A stretch of DNA of 64,000 bases from Kitagawia praeruptora (lineage: Eukaryota; Streptophyta; Magnoliopsida; Apiales; Apiaceae): positions 60,244,001-60,308,000 of the forward strand of contig CM075350.1 in assembly GCA_037693485.1 (NCBI GenBank), in the 5' to 3' direction. The position numbers were made by a program, and so were the translations under genes. Shown here piece after piece: positions 34,796-46,700 of the stretch. The notes below the pieces were generated by a model, which ran no database searches, was not told the origin of the DNA, and saw only the letters and a program-made list of their open reading frames with translations. Each line of letters begins with the position of its first letter. The first letter of the stretch is position 1.

Positions 34796-35098
34796 TGTTA
34801 TGCCTGAATTTGGCATAAGTCCTAAACAGGTCTAATGGGCTAGAATATCAGTGCATCTCACATAATGGGCCTAGGGATGAAGAATGGGTCATTAAAGTTC
34901 GCCATCATAAGAGAATTCATTATATTATTTCTGTACAGTGGGATCGCCAGCGAGCCCTAGTAGCGGGGTCGCAGTTCACGAGGTCTAGCGAGGCCTAGAG
35001 GTCCAGCGTGGCCTAGCATGTTACTACGAAGGCTTATGGTCAGGCCCAGCGAGGTCGCATAAGTAGGTTATCTCCATGCATTGAGGATCGCCTCGCAT
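34796..35098 (+). repeat. Gypsy 5' LTR, first part
   Basis: The 303 bp before the copia-2 insertion match 53943-54245. The last five bases, CGCAT, are the copia-2 target site. It is dense in GCGAGG, GGTCGC and CTCGC phrases. Confidence 0.95.
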
Positions 35099-36381
35099 TG
35101 AAAATGCACACCTAGAGGGGGGTGAATAGGTGTAAATGGCTAACTATGTATAACTAAAACTGATTTTAAGAATTACCAGAAACAGCTTACTGATTTCGTT
35201 TTATGCAGAGACAAATGGTATGCTGAATGCACAGATAATCAGTACAGTAAAGTGCAGAAACAGTAAGCTAAATGCAAACAGTAAGTAAAGAGCAGAAAAT
35301 AAATAACACAGAGACTTTTAGCCAGGTTCGACCCCTAACCCCTATGGTCTACGTCCTGGTCCCTTACCAACTTGGTAAGAGAATATATTATTGATCACTG
35401 AAATAAAACCAATTACAAGATACAATAATATATCTCCCTTAATTCCCAGCTGTTGACAAATGGCGTGCTGAACTCCTGTTTCTGAACTTGCTCTCTAAGC
35501 TATACTTCCCAAGTATACTTCTCTAGCAACGTTCACCAAACCCTAGTTCCCTAGCCAAACTGTCCAACAACTAATCCTTACAAATCGAACAATACAATCA
35601 ATAAAGGATACAACTCAAACTATGAACTCTTTAGAATATAGCACGTAAGAATATATTAAGAGCTCGAGAGAATGAAAGATATAGCAATGAAAAACCGAGT
35701 TGTTTGAAATCTTGTGTGCTTGAATATTTTCTCTGAAGTGTTCTCTTGATTGATAGAAACGAAAGAACACAAGAACAGGTTTATATAGCTTCACACCAAC
35801 GTTCAGAAAATCAATCACCAATTTATTCGAACTGTTAGAATCAATTTCCAACGTTCAATTGGTTAGGGATTTTACAAACGTTCTTGTGAACGTTAGACAG
35901 AGGGTTTGGAAGAAAGAAATCGATGAAAACATAACCCTTCTGATTTGTATAGATATAAAACGTGTATAGGAGATTTTGACGAAAGAAAATCTTTTAAATA
36001 AGGAAACTCCTATAAGTTTTATAAAATAATTTAAAGAAAGATATTTGAAAAGATTTGAGCTCTAGAATATATTGTATACGTAATATATAATAAATAGTCC
36101 TCACAATATATTTCCTGAATTACATTCATGAGATTTTGTCTTGATAAAAGTCTTCAGGATTTCTGGCAGTTTGCAAATGGCTTGCTGTTTGTGTCTGTTG
36201 GTGCAGATGGCTTGCCAAACTGTCTCTGTTGTAACACCAAATGGCTTGCTGTATATATATTCTCTGTAAACTTAATATACCCTGCAAAACCAAGTTAGTA
36301 CAACCATAACACAATGTTTTATATCAAACTACAAGCATAAATAGCTTGCTGAAAGTGATCATCAAAACCATAGGAGTATCA
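35099..36381 (-). repeat. Copia-2 3' LTR
   Basis: 1283 bp, ends TGAAAAT...AGTATCA. A polypurine tract (minus strand AAAAAGGGGGAGAT) abuts it at 36382-36395. It holds TATATAAA at 35780-35787 (minus). Confidence 0.95.
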
Positions 36382-36718
36382 ATCTCCCCCTTTTTGATGA
36401 TTACACAATATTTAGGAGAAATAAGAACTCCCCCTAAATCCCTGCATATTAGTACATTTTGATATAAAACTGATTCAAGATAAACAAGCATAATTAATCA
36501 TATCCACATCGAATATCTTGACCAAACAAGCAAATAAATTCTCCTAAATTTCTCCCCCTTAATCCATCAAAAAATTCAACAAAAAGAACATTAGTCCAGG
36601 TCTGGAATAAGCATAGAGAAATAAAATTTGAACAGTTAAATCAAGATAGTGACATATAAACAATTCAGATACAAATGGTAAGCCAACGTTACCCATTCTG
36701 TGCTTGTCAGCTTGCTGA
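36382..36718 (-). other. Copia-2 3' untranslated region with three polypurine tracts
   Basis: Read on the minus strand, GGGGGAG occurs at 36382-36395, near 36427-36436 and near 36550-36560. The one touching the LTR is the plus-strand primer. Repeated polypurine tracts in this place are known for Sireviruses. Confidence 0.8.
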
Positions 36719-39700
36719 CTACACAGTACACATGCCAAGTTCCATTCGAATAGCTGCAAATCTTTCTTCAGCCAATGGCTTTGTGAAGATATCTGCTAGT
36801 TGAACTTCAGTTGAGACAAATATCAACTCAATCTTCCCCTTTGCTGCATTATCTCTTAAGAAATGGTGACGAACGTCAATATGCTTCGTTCTTGAGTGAT
36901 TCACAGGATTCTTGGAGATATTGATAGCACTCGTGTTGTCACAATATATTGGAATTTTGCCACACTTGATATTGAAATCCCTTAGAGTCTGAATCATCCA
37001 TAAAATTTGAGAGCAACAGCTACCAGCTGCTAGATACTCTCCTTCGGCCGTTGATAGAGCCACAGAAACTTGCTTTTTGCTTTGCCATGAAACCAAGCTT
37101 TGTCCAAGAAATGTACAAACACCACTTGTACTCTTTCTATCAGTTTGAGACCCTGCATAATCTGCATCACTATACCCCACGAGATCAAAAGTATTTGTGA
37201 TAGGATAGAACAAACCAAGATTGATAGTACCACTTAAGTATTTAAAAATTCTTTTAACCGCATTTAAGTGAGACTCTTTAGGGTTGGATTGAAACCTTGC
37301 ACAAACACATACACTATACATGATATCAGGTCTTGAGGCTGTTAAATATAATAAACTTCCAATCATACCTCTATACCTTTTGACATCCACATCCTTACCA
37401 TTCTCATCTGCAAACAGCTTGCTGTTTTGAGTCATAGGAGTTGTTTTTGCTTTGACATCTTCATAACCAAATCTTTTGAGCAAATTCTTTGTATACTTTG
37501 ATTGATGCACATAAATACCATCATTGGTTTGCTTGATTTGGAGACCCAAGAAATAATTGAGTTCCCCCATCATGCTCATGTCAAATTCATTGTACATGCA
37601 CTTAGAAAACCACTCACACATAGATTCATTAGTAGCACCAAATACAATATCATCCACATATATTTGTACAACAAGAATATCTTTACCATTTTGCTTTGTA
37701 AATAATGTGGGATCGATATTACCTCGAATAAATCCATTTTTGAGAAGAAACTTACTAAGCCTCTCATACCACGCTCTAGGGGCCTGCCTTAAACCATATA
37801 ATGCCTTCTTGAGCTTGTAAACATAGTCATGAAACTTCTCATGTTCGAATCCAGGAGGCTGTTTGACATAGACTTCCTCATCCAGCACGCCATTTAGGAA
37901 TGCACTCTTTACGTCCATTTGATATAACTTGAATTTCTTGTAGCATGCATAAGCGAGAAGCATTCTGATTGATTCTAAACGAGCTACAGGTGCATATGTT
38001 TCTTCAAAATCAATTCCTTCTTGTTGATTATAGCCTTGAGCCACGAGCCTTGCCTTATTTCGAGTAACTGTTCCAAATTCATCCACTTTGTTCTTGAACA
38101 CCCATTTGGTTCCTATGATAGAAGCATCTTCTGGTGGTTTTACAAGTTCCCAAACATCACATCTCTCGAATTGGTTGAGTTCCTCTTGCATTGCCATGAT
38201 CCAATTTTCATCTTCTAGTGCTTCCTTGATATTTTTGGGTTCTTCTTGAGCTAAAAAGGCAGCATAAGCACAAAAGTTTGCTTTTCCTCTCCTTGTTGTG
38301 ATTCCATCTGAGATATTTCCAATGACAAGTTCTGGAGGATGATTCTTTACTGTCCTTGTAGCTTTTGATAGAGAATGTTGAGCAATTTCTTCATGTGAAG
38401 TGATTCTGACCACTTCAGCTTGCTGATTTGCATTTCCAGCTTGCTGTTTTCCATTCTCAGTAGTGTTGTTGGCTTGCTGACTTCCAGTTTTAGCAGAATT
38501 GTTGGCTTGTTGATTTTCAGTAACTTGATGTTGTATATTATCAATTTCACCTGCAAATTCTTCCTCGTCTCTTGGCAGATCATTGTTAGGTTCTTGAAAA
38601 GTAACATCAATAGATTCTTCAACTATATGTTTATTTAAGTTATAAACTCTATATGCTCTACTAGTTAAAGAATAGCCAAGAAAAATAGCCTCATAAGATT
38701 TAGCATCGAATTTACCATCATTATCAATTGTCTTGAGCACAAAACACTTTGAGCCAAAGATTTTGAAGTAACTAATGTTCGGCTTCTTTTTCCTCAACAA
38801 TTCATACGGAGTTTTGTTCAAAATAGGCCTGATTATGACTCTGTTCAACAAATAACACGCTGTATTCACTGCTTCTGCCCAAAAACTTCTAGGCAGCTTG
38901 CTTTCTTGCAAAAGAGTCCTTGCTGTTTCTTGTAGTGACCTGTTCTTCCTTTCTACCACTCCGTTTTGCTGTGGAGTCCTTGGTGCAGAAAATTCATGTG
39001 AAATTCCTCTTTTTTCACAATAAGCAATGAAGTCTTTGTTGAGAAATTCACCTCCTCTATCACTCCTTATACCTACAAGTCTTGTATTCAACTTGTTCTC
39101 AAGTAATTTGATTAGCTTCTTAAACTCATCAAAAGCACAATCTTTAGTACGAAGAAATAATACCCATGTAAATCTAGAATAATCATCTACAATCACAAAA
39201 CCATATTGTTTACCTCCAATACTCTTGTAAGCTTCTGGACCAAATAAGTCCAAATGCAGAAGCTCTAAGGGTTTAGAAGTAGATACCATTTTCTTTGATT
39301 TGTGAGTACTTCGAAGCTGTTTTCCCAATTGGCAAGCTGAACATACTTCTGTTTTGACATACTTTAGTTTGGGCAGCCCTCTCACTAGTTTCTTGCTTGA
39401 TAACTTTCTGAGCAAATCCATGTGTGCATGTCCCAATCTTCTATGCCAAATATATGGGTCATTATCCACTGCAGCCAAACAGCATGCTGTTTCCTGCATC
39501 TCAAAGTCTAATACATATATATTTCCTTCCCTTCTAGCAACTAGGGGGATTTTGTTAGTGCCAATAGTAATAATAGCTTTATCAATGCCCAATTCAACAT
39601 GATGTCCATCATCAAATAATTGAGTGACACTAAGCAAATTATAAGTAAGACCTTTGACATATTGAACTTTATCAATTGAAATAATACTATTACCAATAGA

Positions 39701-39862
39701 ACCGGTACCAAGGATTTGAAGAGTTTTGCTATTCCCAATTGTCACTCTTCCACCCTTTTTCATTTTGAGATTCATAAACTGAGATTTGTCTCCACACATA
39801 TGTCTTGTGCATCCACTGTCCAAGATCCATTGCTTTGACTTGACCTTAGCAGTAAAGCACAT
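36719..39862 (-). CDS. Copia-2 pol polyprotein
   Basis: An open frame of 1047 residues starts at ATG 39862-39860, directly after a T-rich tract ending TAG. Domain order: protease (ILDSGCTRHMCG, about residues 14-25), integrase zinc region (WHRRLGHAHMD, CSACQLGKQ), integrase catalytic segments LLHLDLFGPEA, IRSDRGGEF and GVVERKNRSL, RT (DVKSAFLNG, YVDDIVFG) and RNase H (SDADYAGSQTDRKSTSG, YCDNTSAI). The integrase-RT linker has repeated QQAN/QQAG units encoded by the element's CAACAAGC motif. No stop or frameshift seen. Pol is one frame away from gag. Confidence 0.95.
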   Translation of the reverse strand: MCFTAKVKSKQWILDSGCTRHMCGDKSQFMNLKMKKGGRVTIGNSKTLQILGTGSIGNSIISIDKVQYVKGLTYNLLSVTQLFDDGHHVELGIDKAIITIGTNKIPLVARREGNIYVLDFEMQETACCLAAVDNDPYIWHRRLGHAHMDLLRKLSSKKLVRGLPKLKYVKTEVCSACQLGKQLRSTHKSKKMVSTSKPLELLHLDLFGPEAYKSIGGKQYGFVIVDDYSRFTWVLFLRTKDCAFDEFKKLIKLLENKLNTRLVGIRSDRGGEFLNKDFIAYCEKRGISHEFSAPRTPQQNGVVERKNRSLQETARTLLQESKLPRSFWAEAVNTACYLLNRVIIRPILNKTPYELLRKKKPNISYFKIFGSKCFVLKTIDNDGKFDAKSYEAIFLGYSLTSRAYRVYNLNKHIVEESIDVTFQEPNNDLPRDEEEFAGEIDNIQHQVTENQQANNSAKTGSQQANNTTENGKQQAGNANQQAEVVRITSHEEIAQHSLSKATRTVKNHPPELVIGNISDGITTRRGKANFCAYAAFLAQEEPKNIKEALEDENWIMAMQEELNQFERCDVWELVKPPEDASIIGTKWVFKNKVDEFGTVTRNKARLVAQGYNQQEGIDFEETYAPVARLESIRMLLAYACYKKFKLYQMDVKSAFLNGVLDEEVYVKQPPGFEHEKFHDYVYKLKKALYGLRQAPRAWYERLSKFLLKNGFIRGNIDPTLFTKQNGKDILVVQIYVDDIVFGATNESMCEWFSKCMYNEFDMSMMGELNYFLGLQIKQTNDGIYVHQSKYTKNLLKRFGYEDVKAKTTPMTQNSKLFADENGKDVDVKRYRGMIGSLLYLTASRPDIMYSVCVCARFQSNPKESHLNAVKRIFKYLSGTINLGLFYPITNTFDLVGYSDADYAGSQTDRKSTSGVCTFLGQSLVSWQSKKQVSVALSTAEGEYLAAGSCCSQILWMIQTLRDFNIKCGKIPIYCDNTSAINISKNPVNHSRTKHIDVRHHFLRDNAAKGKIELIFVSTEVQLADIFTKPLAEERFAAIRMELGMCTV

Positions 39863-39884
39863 CTACAAAACAAACAAAAATACC

Positions 39885-41939
39885 TCAATGTTTTGGTACC
39901 CATATAGGTTTGGGTCCAGGTTGGTTAGTAGCAAGAATATATAAAGCATTTAAATCAGATTTCTTGATCCACATTTGGACCACTTTTGGGGACTGATCAT
40001 TCTGTTGGTAAGCTGTTTGTCTCCTGCTATTTGTATTCTGGTATGCTATTTGTCTCATGTCTGGTCCATTCTGGTAAGCTATTTTCTGTTTGCCTGATCC
40101 ATTCTGGTATGCTGTTTTCGTCTTATGATATACTTGAACCACACAATTCTTTTCCAGATGTCCTTTTCCACCACATTTGTTGCATGTCTTCCAAGGCATA
40201 GCATAATTGTAGGGAATGCCATTCCTTCCATCATATTTGAGCACCTTATCTTTCTTGTTGAAGTTTAGACCAACACCTTCTCTGACTAAGGGGACATTTG
40301 CCTTCTTCATCATTGTCTTTAAAGTGTCTTCACCTTGAACAAAAGTTTCCATGCCCTTCTTGAGATCTTTGACTTCTGTTTCTAGGTGTTTGATGAGTTC
40401 AGCTTGCTGGACTCTCTTTTCAGCAGTTTTTGAGGATTCGGCTTGACTAGATTCCTTCATTTTGTATGATTCCAATGCTTTAGCTTTAGTTTTGACATCA
40501 GACCTTAGCTCTTTGATTTCTTCAGTCAAGGTCTTGTTTCTCTTTTCAAGTAACTTGACATTAGCCTCTAAATGTCTGTTCTTAGTATTTAGTTCCTTGA
40601 TCTCTGTAGCTTTACTGAATGAAGTTGAATCCCATTCTTCCATTTTTGGCAACAGATCTTTTACCATTTTGGATAAATAGGCATTCTTATCAGTCAGCTT
40701 GCTGATTTCAGCCTTTAGTGCCATGTGTTCTTCAATTGTAACACTATTTTGTTCCTGCATGGTTAGTGAATCTAACAAAGTATCATCTGAAGAAATATAA
40801 TCATTAAAAGAGTTTACCTCACTCTGATCTTCTTCAGAATCAGTTTCAGCATACACTCCTTCTGAATTTCCAAGAACAGATTCATCTTCCATTCCAACAA
40901 GTGCTAAGTTCACCATTTCTTCACTTGAGTCATCACTGGAATCTGAATCATCATCACTCCAAGTCAGTAGAGCCTTTGATTTCTTCTTATCCTTGAAAAC
41001 AGTAGGCTGTTTTGACTTCAGTTTGTAGCAGTTCCTTTTATAATGACCTGGCTTGCCACATTCGAAACAAGTTTCCTCCTTAGAGTCTTTTGAGCCTTTC
41101 TTGTTGTTGTAGTAGCCACCTCTTTCCCTTTTCATCATATTCTTCTTTTCTATCAGCCTCTTGATCTTCTTTGAAATAAGTGCAAGTTCCTCATCTGAAT
41201 CAGATTCATCATTAGAGTCAATTGGCTTGCTGTTTTTAGAATGGAGAGCCATATTCTTCATCTTTTCTGTTGGAGCTTTAACACTTGAACTTCCCACCTG
41301 ATTTCCATTTATCTTGCTTTCAAATTCCTCTAGCTCAGCAAATACAGCCAAGTGATCCATAGTATCAATAAGTGGTGAGGATTCCAAGGCAGTAACTTTG
41401 GCTTCGTAGATAAATGGTACTGCACTTAAGACCTTCATATTGATTTCATCTTGTGGTATAGATTTTCCAAGCCTCTTCAGTGAATTAATAGTAACTTGAA
41501 ATCGTGCTTGACTATCCTTGATAGTTTCACCTTCATTAAGCTTGAAGTTTCCAAAGTCATTCATTAGCTTGCTAAGTTTCACCTTCTTTAGAGATTTCGA
41601 ACCTTCATGATAAGTCTCCAAAGCATCCCACATTTCTTTTGCTGATTTGAGTGAAGATACTTTATCATACTCAGCCTGATTCAAACCATTCATAAGAGAA
41701 CTCCTTGCCTTTCCATTGTAGCCAAGTTTGATTAATTCATCCGGAGTGAGATCATCAACATCCTTTGGCTTGCCATCCTTATCAAGAAAGACATATGGAC
41801 CTTTTTGCACAACTCTCAGAACTAATGGATCTCTGGATAAGTGAGTTTCCATGCTGCTTTTCCACCAGTGGTAGTTGTGTGTGCCATGAAGAAGTGGAGG
41901 CCTAAAATCAGATTTTCCTTCGGGATAGTTTTCAGCCAT
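39885..41939 (-). CDS. Copia-2 gag polyprotein
   Basis: 684 residues from the ATG at 41939-41937 (MAENYPEGKSDF). A longer frame reaches back into the primer site only with a GTG, so I chose the ATG. The UBN2-type gag region lies in the first ~250 residues (HYHWWKSSMETHL, EMWDALETYHEGS). It is followed by CCHC knuckle CFECGKPGHYKRNC, an acidic stretch, a long heptad-rich coiled coil (about residues 380-530) and a second knuckle CNKCGGKGHLEKNC. Near the C-terminus, AYQNGSGKQK and AYQNGPDMRQ are tandem AYQN repeats. Confidence 0.92.
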   Translation of the reverse strand: MAENYPEGKSDFRPPLLHGTHNYHWWKSSMETHLSRDPLVLRVVQKGPYVFLDKDGKPKDVDDLTPDELIKLGYNGKARSSLMNGLNQAEYDKVSSLKSAKEMWDALETYHEGSKSLKKVKLSKLMNDFGNFKLNEGETIKDSQARFQVTINSLKRLGKSIPQDEINMKVLSAVPFIYEAKVTALESSPLIDTMDHLAVFAELEEFESKINGNQVGSSSVKAPTEKMKNMALHSKNSKPIDSNDESDSDEELALISKKIKRLIEKKNMMKRERGGYYNNKKGSKDSKEETCFECGKPGHYKRNCYKLKSKQPTVFKDKKKSKALLTWSDDDSDSSDDSSEEMVNLALVGMEDESVLGNSEGVYAETDSEEDQSEVNSFNDYISSDDTLLDSLTMQEQNSVTIEEHMALKAEISKLTDKNAYLSKMVKDLLPKMEEWDSTSFSKATEIKELNTKNRHLEANVKLLEKRNKTLTEEIKELRSDVKTKAKALESYKMKESSQAESSKTAEKRVQQAELIKHLETEVKDLKKGMETFVQGEDTLKTMMKKANVPLVREGVGLNFNKKDKVLKYDGRNGIPYNYAMPWKTCNKCGGKGHLEKNCVVQVYHKTKTAYQNGSGKQKIAYQNGPDMRQIAYQNTNSRRQTAYQQNDQSPKVVQMWIKKSDLNALYILATNQPGPKPIWVPKH

Positions 41940-41983
41940 TATGATCGAATACTTTCCTGTTACAGAATTGTTAGTATACCAAA

Positions 41984-41995
41984 GCTCTGATACCA
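41984..41995 (-). other. Copia-2 primer binding site
   Basis: Minus strand TGGTATCAGAGC, the standard initiator-Met-tRNA site, two bases inside the 5' LTR. Confidence 0.95.
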
Positions 41996-41997
41996 AA

Positions 41998-43280
41998 TGA
42001 AAATGCACACCTAGAGGGGGGTGAATAGGTGTAAATGGCTAACTATGTATAACTAAGACTGATTTTAAGAATTACCAGAAACAGCTTACTGATTTCGTTT
42101 TATGCAGAGACAAATGGTATGCTGAATGCACAGATAATCAGTACAGTAAAGTGCAGAAACAGTAAGCTAAATGCAAACAGTAAGTAAAGAGCAGAAAATA
42201 AATAACACAGAGACTTTTAGCCAGGTTCGACCCCTAACCCCTATGGTCTACGTCCTGGTCCCTTACCAACTTGGTAAGAGAATATATTATTGATCACTGA
42301 AATAAAACCAATTACAAGATACAATAATATATCTCCCTTAATTCCCAGCTGTTGACAAATGGCGTGCTGAACTCCTGTTTCTGAACTTGCTCTCTAAGCT
42401 ATACTTCCCAAGTATACTTCTCTAGCAACGTTCACCAAACCCTAGTTCCCTAGCCAAACTGTCCAACAACTAATCCTTACAAATCGAACAATACAATAAA
42501 TAAAGGATACAACTCAAACTATGAACTCTTTAGAATATAGCACGTAAGAATATATTAAGAGCTCGAGAGAATGAAAGATATAGCAATGAAAAACCGAGTT
42601 GTTTGAAATCTTGTGTGCTTGAATATTTTCTCTGAAGTGTTCTCTTGATTGATAGAAACGAAAGAACACAAGAACAGGTTTATATAGCTTCACACCAACG
42701 TTCAGAAAATCAATCACCAATTTATTCGAACTGTTAGAATCAATTTCCAACGTTCAATTGGTTAGGGATTTTACAAACGTTCTTGTGAACGTTAGACAGA
42801 GGGTTTGGAAGAAAGAAATCGATGAAAACATAACCCTTCTGATTTGTATAGATATAAAACGTGTATAGGAGATTTTGACGAAAGAAAATCTTTTAAATAA
42901 GGAAACTCCTATAAGTTTTATAAAATAATTTAAAGAAAGATATTTGAAAAGATTTGAGCTTTAGAATATATTGTATACGTAATATATAATAAATAGTCCT
43001 CACAATATATTTCCTGAATTACATTCATGAGATTTTGTCTTGATAAAAGTCTTCAGGATTTCTGGCAGTTTGCAAATGGCTTGCTGTTTGTGTCTGTTGG
43101 TGCAGATGGCTTGCCAAACTGTCTCTATTGTAACACCAAATGGCTTGCTGTATATATATTCTCTGTAAACTTAATATACCCTGCAAAACCAAGTTAGTAC
43201 AACCATAACACAATGTTTTATATCAAACTACAAGCATAAATAGCTTGCTGAAAGTGATCATCAAAACCATAGGAGTATCA
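41998..43280 (-). repeat. Copia-2 5' LTR
   Basis: 1283 bp, equal in length to the other LTR. TATATAAA at 42679-42686 (minus) is the probable core promoter. Three GCTTGCTG motifs (plus-strand sense) lie at 43079, 43143 and 43243. Confidence 0.95.
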
Positions 43281-43709
43281 CGCATGGCCAGACCCAGCGA
43301 GGTCGCATGCGAGGCCATCTAGTCAGTATCGCCAGAAAAGATGATTATAGCATTATAACAAGCTGCGGGTTCCCCTTTATGGGTCATGAACAGAATAAAT
43401 GGGTAGAAAAAATAACCCAAGGAGATGACTAGTGGATTTGGGCCAAGCTGAGCCCATAGAAACCCTAGCCCATCTAGATAACTTCTTCTCTAAGAGAACT
43501 ACGTATGGCTTGATCCCTATAAATAGGGTACGTAGGCATCTTATAAAGCATGAGAAACAGTTCACCACTGAAAATCAATAGACAAGAGCAGCCATAATCA
43601 TTCACCAATCACCTCCGTGTTCTTCGTGTTCATAGCAGAATATCCGTATTTTGCTCCGCAAACCCAGCAACCTCCATAAATATTGTTATACAATATTCTC
43701 CCTATAACA
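43281..43709 (+). repeat. Gypsy 5' LTR, second part
   Basis: It resumes with the duplicated CGCAT and runs to ATAACA. With the first part it totals 727 bp, the length of the 3' LTR. TATAAATA at 43518-43525 is the probable promoter. Confidence 0.95.
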
Positions 43710-43711
43710 TT

Positions 43712-43724
43712 TGGCGCTAGAAGG
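43712..43724 (+). other. Gypsy primer binding site
   Basis: TGGCGCTAGAAGG starts two bases after the LTR. TGG complements the CCA tail of a tRNA. I cannot name the tRNA with confidence. Confidence 0.7.
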
Positions 43725-43752
43725 AGGGCCCTCGTCATTGATTGGGAGAACG

Positions 43753-46700
43753 ATGACTAAATCTCACAAGAAGAAGAACGGAGATCGGGAGACCCCGGGG
43801 TCGCATAAGAAGGACATAAACGACCCTCGGAGGAATAATATATCGGAGAGCGAGGCGCGTATAGATGGGATCGAGGATGAATCTGAGAAGGAGCAAACCC
43901 CCCCTGTTGTCCAACTGACAGCCTTGCCTGGCGAAGTCATGTCGTTCTTGAAAGGCCTTGGTGATCAAATGATCGAGGTAAGGGCCTCGGTGGCCAAGAT
44001 GGAGAAGCGACATAATTCTAGAGGCTTCAAGAGGAATACAAGGACAGGGGATCGAACTCACCAAGCAGAAAGTAGCAAGGGTCCCACCAAGAGGCTAATT
44101 GAGGACTTTGATGATGTGGTGATAGATCGAACGAACCCCGATTGGGTAGAGGAGGAAGTAGCTACGATTGATAAAGAGGGATCGAAAGCGAAGCCCGCCT
44201 CGTCAGAAGGACGGTCCGTTAGTGTCTTCGACCGAGTTGGAAAGAAACTCAGCGAGCACGATCTTCGTCTCAAGTTGGTAAAGCTCAAATCTAACAAAGA
44301 TGGAGGTCCCAAAGACAAGATTAAGGGCTCTCATCAACCCGTATCTCCTCGAAAAGATCGTGAGCGGTCATATCGTCGCAATGACAGACCCCCCTCTCCT
44401 CGCAGAGAGCGTGAGCGGTCCCATCATCGCGAGGACAGACCCCCTTTCAATCGAGAGCGTGAGCGATCCCAGCATCGCGATGAAGACCCTAAAAACAAGG
44501 ATCGCAGGAATGACCAGGAAGAGTCTAGTGCCCCAAAAAAGACTCAATCTCATCATGCGAGCACTGGAGGAAAAAAGGATGGTGACAAAGAGGCGAGAAT
44601 TGGGGATTACAAGTTAGAAGATTTGAAAAAGGCACTGGATGCGATGAATAACGAGAAAGGGATTTTCAGTAATATGGGTTCCTCCTCGCCCTTCACTCAT
44701 GAAATTCGCACTGCCCCACTGCCTATAGTGTTTCGAGGTCATCACTCTGACATGACCTATAACGGGGAGACTGATCCAGCTGAGTTCGTTATTCGATTCA
44801 ACAATGAGATGGATGTGTACCAGGTATCATTACTAGCGAGGTGTAGGCTGTTCGCAGCTTCACTAAGGGGGAGTGCTCAACAATGGTTTTCGAAGCTAGG
44901 GTCCCTAGTTGTCATAGACTCTTGGGAACAACTCGTGGATATCTTCATCAAACAGTTCCAATCTTCAATGCTTTATGCACCTCCTGTGTCCACATTAGCA
45001 AACATAAAACAGAAGGAAGGAGAGACTCTACATGATTATTTCAAAAGGTTCAATGCTGAAGTACCTCGTGTTCGAGGTGCAAATGACGAGGCCGTGAAAA
45101 ATTTCTTTATCGCAGGGGTAAGAGAAGGAACTAAATTTTGGGAGAAGCTACAGGAGCAAACCCCTGGTACACTTTCAGAGTTGCATCGGGTCGCTGAGCC
45201 CTTTAAGCGTGTGGAAAAGTCATTGGCAGATCTCAAGAAGAATACCGGGACTAGTGGCAATGAAAGTAAAGGCAAAGGGGTAAAAAGAAGGGATTCTAGA
45301 AGCCCCAGGCGAAGACAGGATCGTAGCCCGAGCCCGAAAAGAAGGGATCGCGATTCCTCAAGACGATCCCCACCTCGTACTCGCCCTGCTAGAGATGAGG
45401 ACAAATTTGTTCCCTTAGTGGCTTCAGTTGATCACATCTATGCTGTCAACGCTAATAAAGGAATGTTCACGAAACCTCGTGCTATGGGTCCACAAGGAAC
45501 ATGGAACACTACAAAGTATTGTGATTTTCATGAGCAGAAGGGGCATGATACAGCGGATTGTTGGCAACTTAAAGAACAAATTGATCGTTTGATTCGAGAA
45601 GGGAAGTTAACAGAATGGGCGGTCCGCGAAGTGAAAAAGCATCAAGAGAGCTCGGGAAAATCAGGAATAGGATATCACGCTGTGCCTCATGAGGGCCAAA
45701 ACACAGAGCCTCGTAAGGAGAGAGAAGAGCGAGGCAATAGCATCCATGTGATCATTGGTGGGCCACATATTGGAGGAGAGAGCAACAAAGCAAGAGAAAG
45801 ATATGCTCGCGAGGCCAGGGAGCGACCCCTCACCAACGTGCATCATTTGCAGGAACGACCCCCAAAGCTTTTCAAGGGGGAAGATACGAATATAATGTTC
45901 ACTGAAGAGGATGCGAAGTGGGTACATCATCCTCACTCTGATGCTCTAGTGGTTCGAGTTCGCATTGGTTCCCAGAATATTTACAGAGTGTTGGTGGATA
46001 ATGGAAGTGCCGTGAATGTCTTGATGTATGATGTCTACAAGAAAATGGGATACGTAGACAAAGATCTAATTCCTACAGTAGGCCACCTCTATGAGTTTAC
46101 TGGAGCATCTGTTAGTGTAAAAGGACTCATCAGGCTTCCCATCACCTTGGGGGACGAGCCCTGCATCACTACGCAGGTCGCTGATTTCATGGTCGTGGAT
46201 CAACCATCTGCTTATAATGCTATTGTGGGGCGACCCATCCTGAAAGAAATGAGGGTGGTGACTTCTATCTATCACCTCTCGATGAAGTTCCCTACCCCGC
46301 AAGGCATGGGATGTGTTAGAGGAATTCAGCAGGAGTCTCGAGAATGCTATAATCAGGCCCTTAAGTCAGCAGAAAAGGGAAGAAACTTTATGGAAAGCGA
46401 CGAGGATGAGAGGGCTCGCAAGTCGGCATCACGACCCTCAGTTGGTTGCAACATAATTTCTATTGAAGAGTTGCCTGATGATTATTTTGACAACTTGGGC
46501 ATACAGGTAGAACCAGTACCAGGGGCAATTATGATGGAGGCCTCGCAACCTGTGTTGGTTCTACAAGAAGGAATTATTGAAGAAGCTAGCGATGAAGAGG
46601 AAAGTCCAGAACAGGCCGCTGTGCGAGCCCGAAAGGGGAAATGGGTTCGCAAGGAAACATCAACATTGGTAGACCTGCCTAATGGTATCACAAGAGAAAC

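Larger units (their letters stand above)
35099..43280 (-). mobile_element. Copia-2: complete Sirevirus-like Ty1/copia element, 8182 bp
   Basis: Two 1283-bp LTRs flank gag (41939-39885) and pol (39862-36719), all on the minus strand. CGCAT is duplicated at 35094-35098 and 43281-43285. By eye the LTRs differ at four positions (about 0.3 percent), so this is the younger of the two nested insertions. Gag and pol are both open, so this copy may be competent. No third ORF fits in the ~340 bp between pol and the 3' LTR. The motif CAGCAAGC recurs throughout. Confidence 0.96.

Noticed and set aside
35615..43213. Short frames of 62-78 residues duplicated in both copia-2 LTRs
   Set aside because: They are LTR sequence present twice because the LTRs are nearly identical, with no domain or start context.
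43711..43752. Extension of gypsy gag-pol upstream of the first ATG
   Set aside because: The frame reaches back into the primer site only through a TTG; the first ATG is at 43753.
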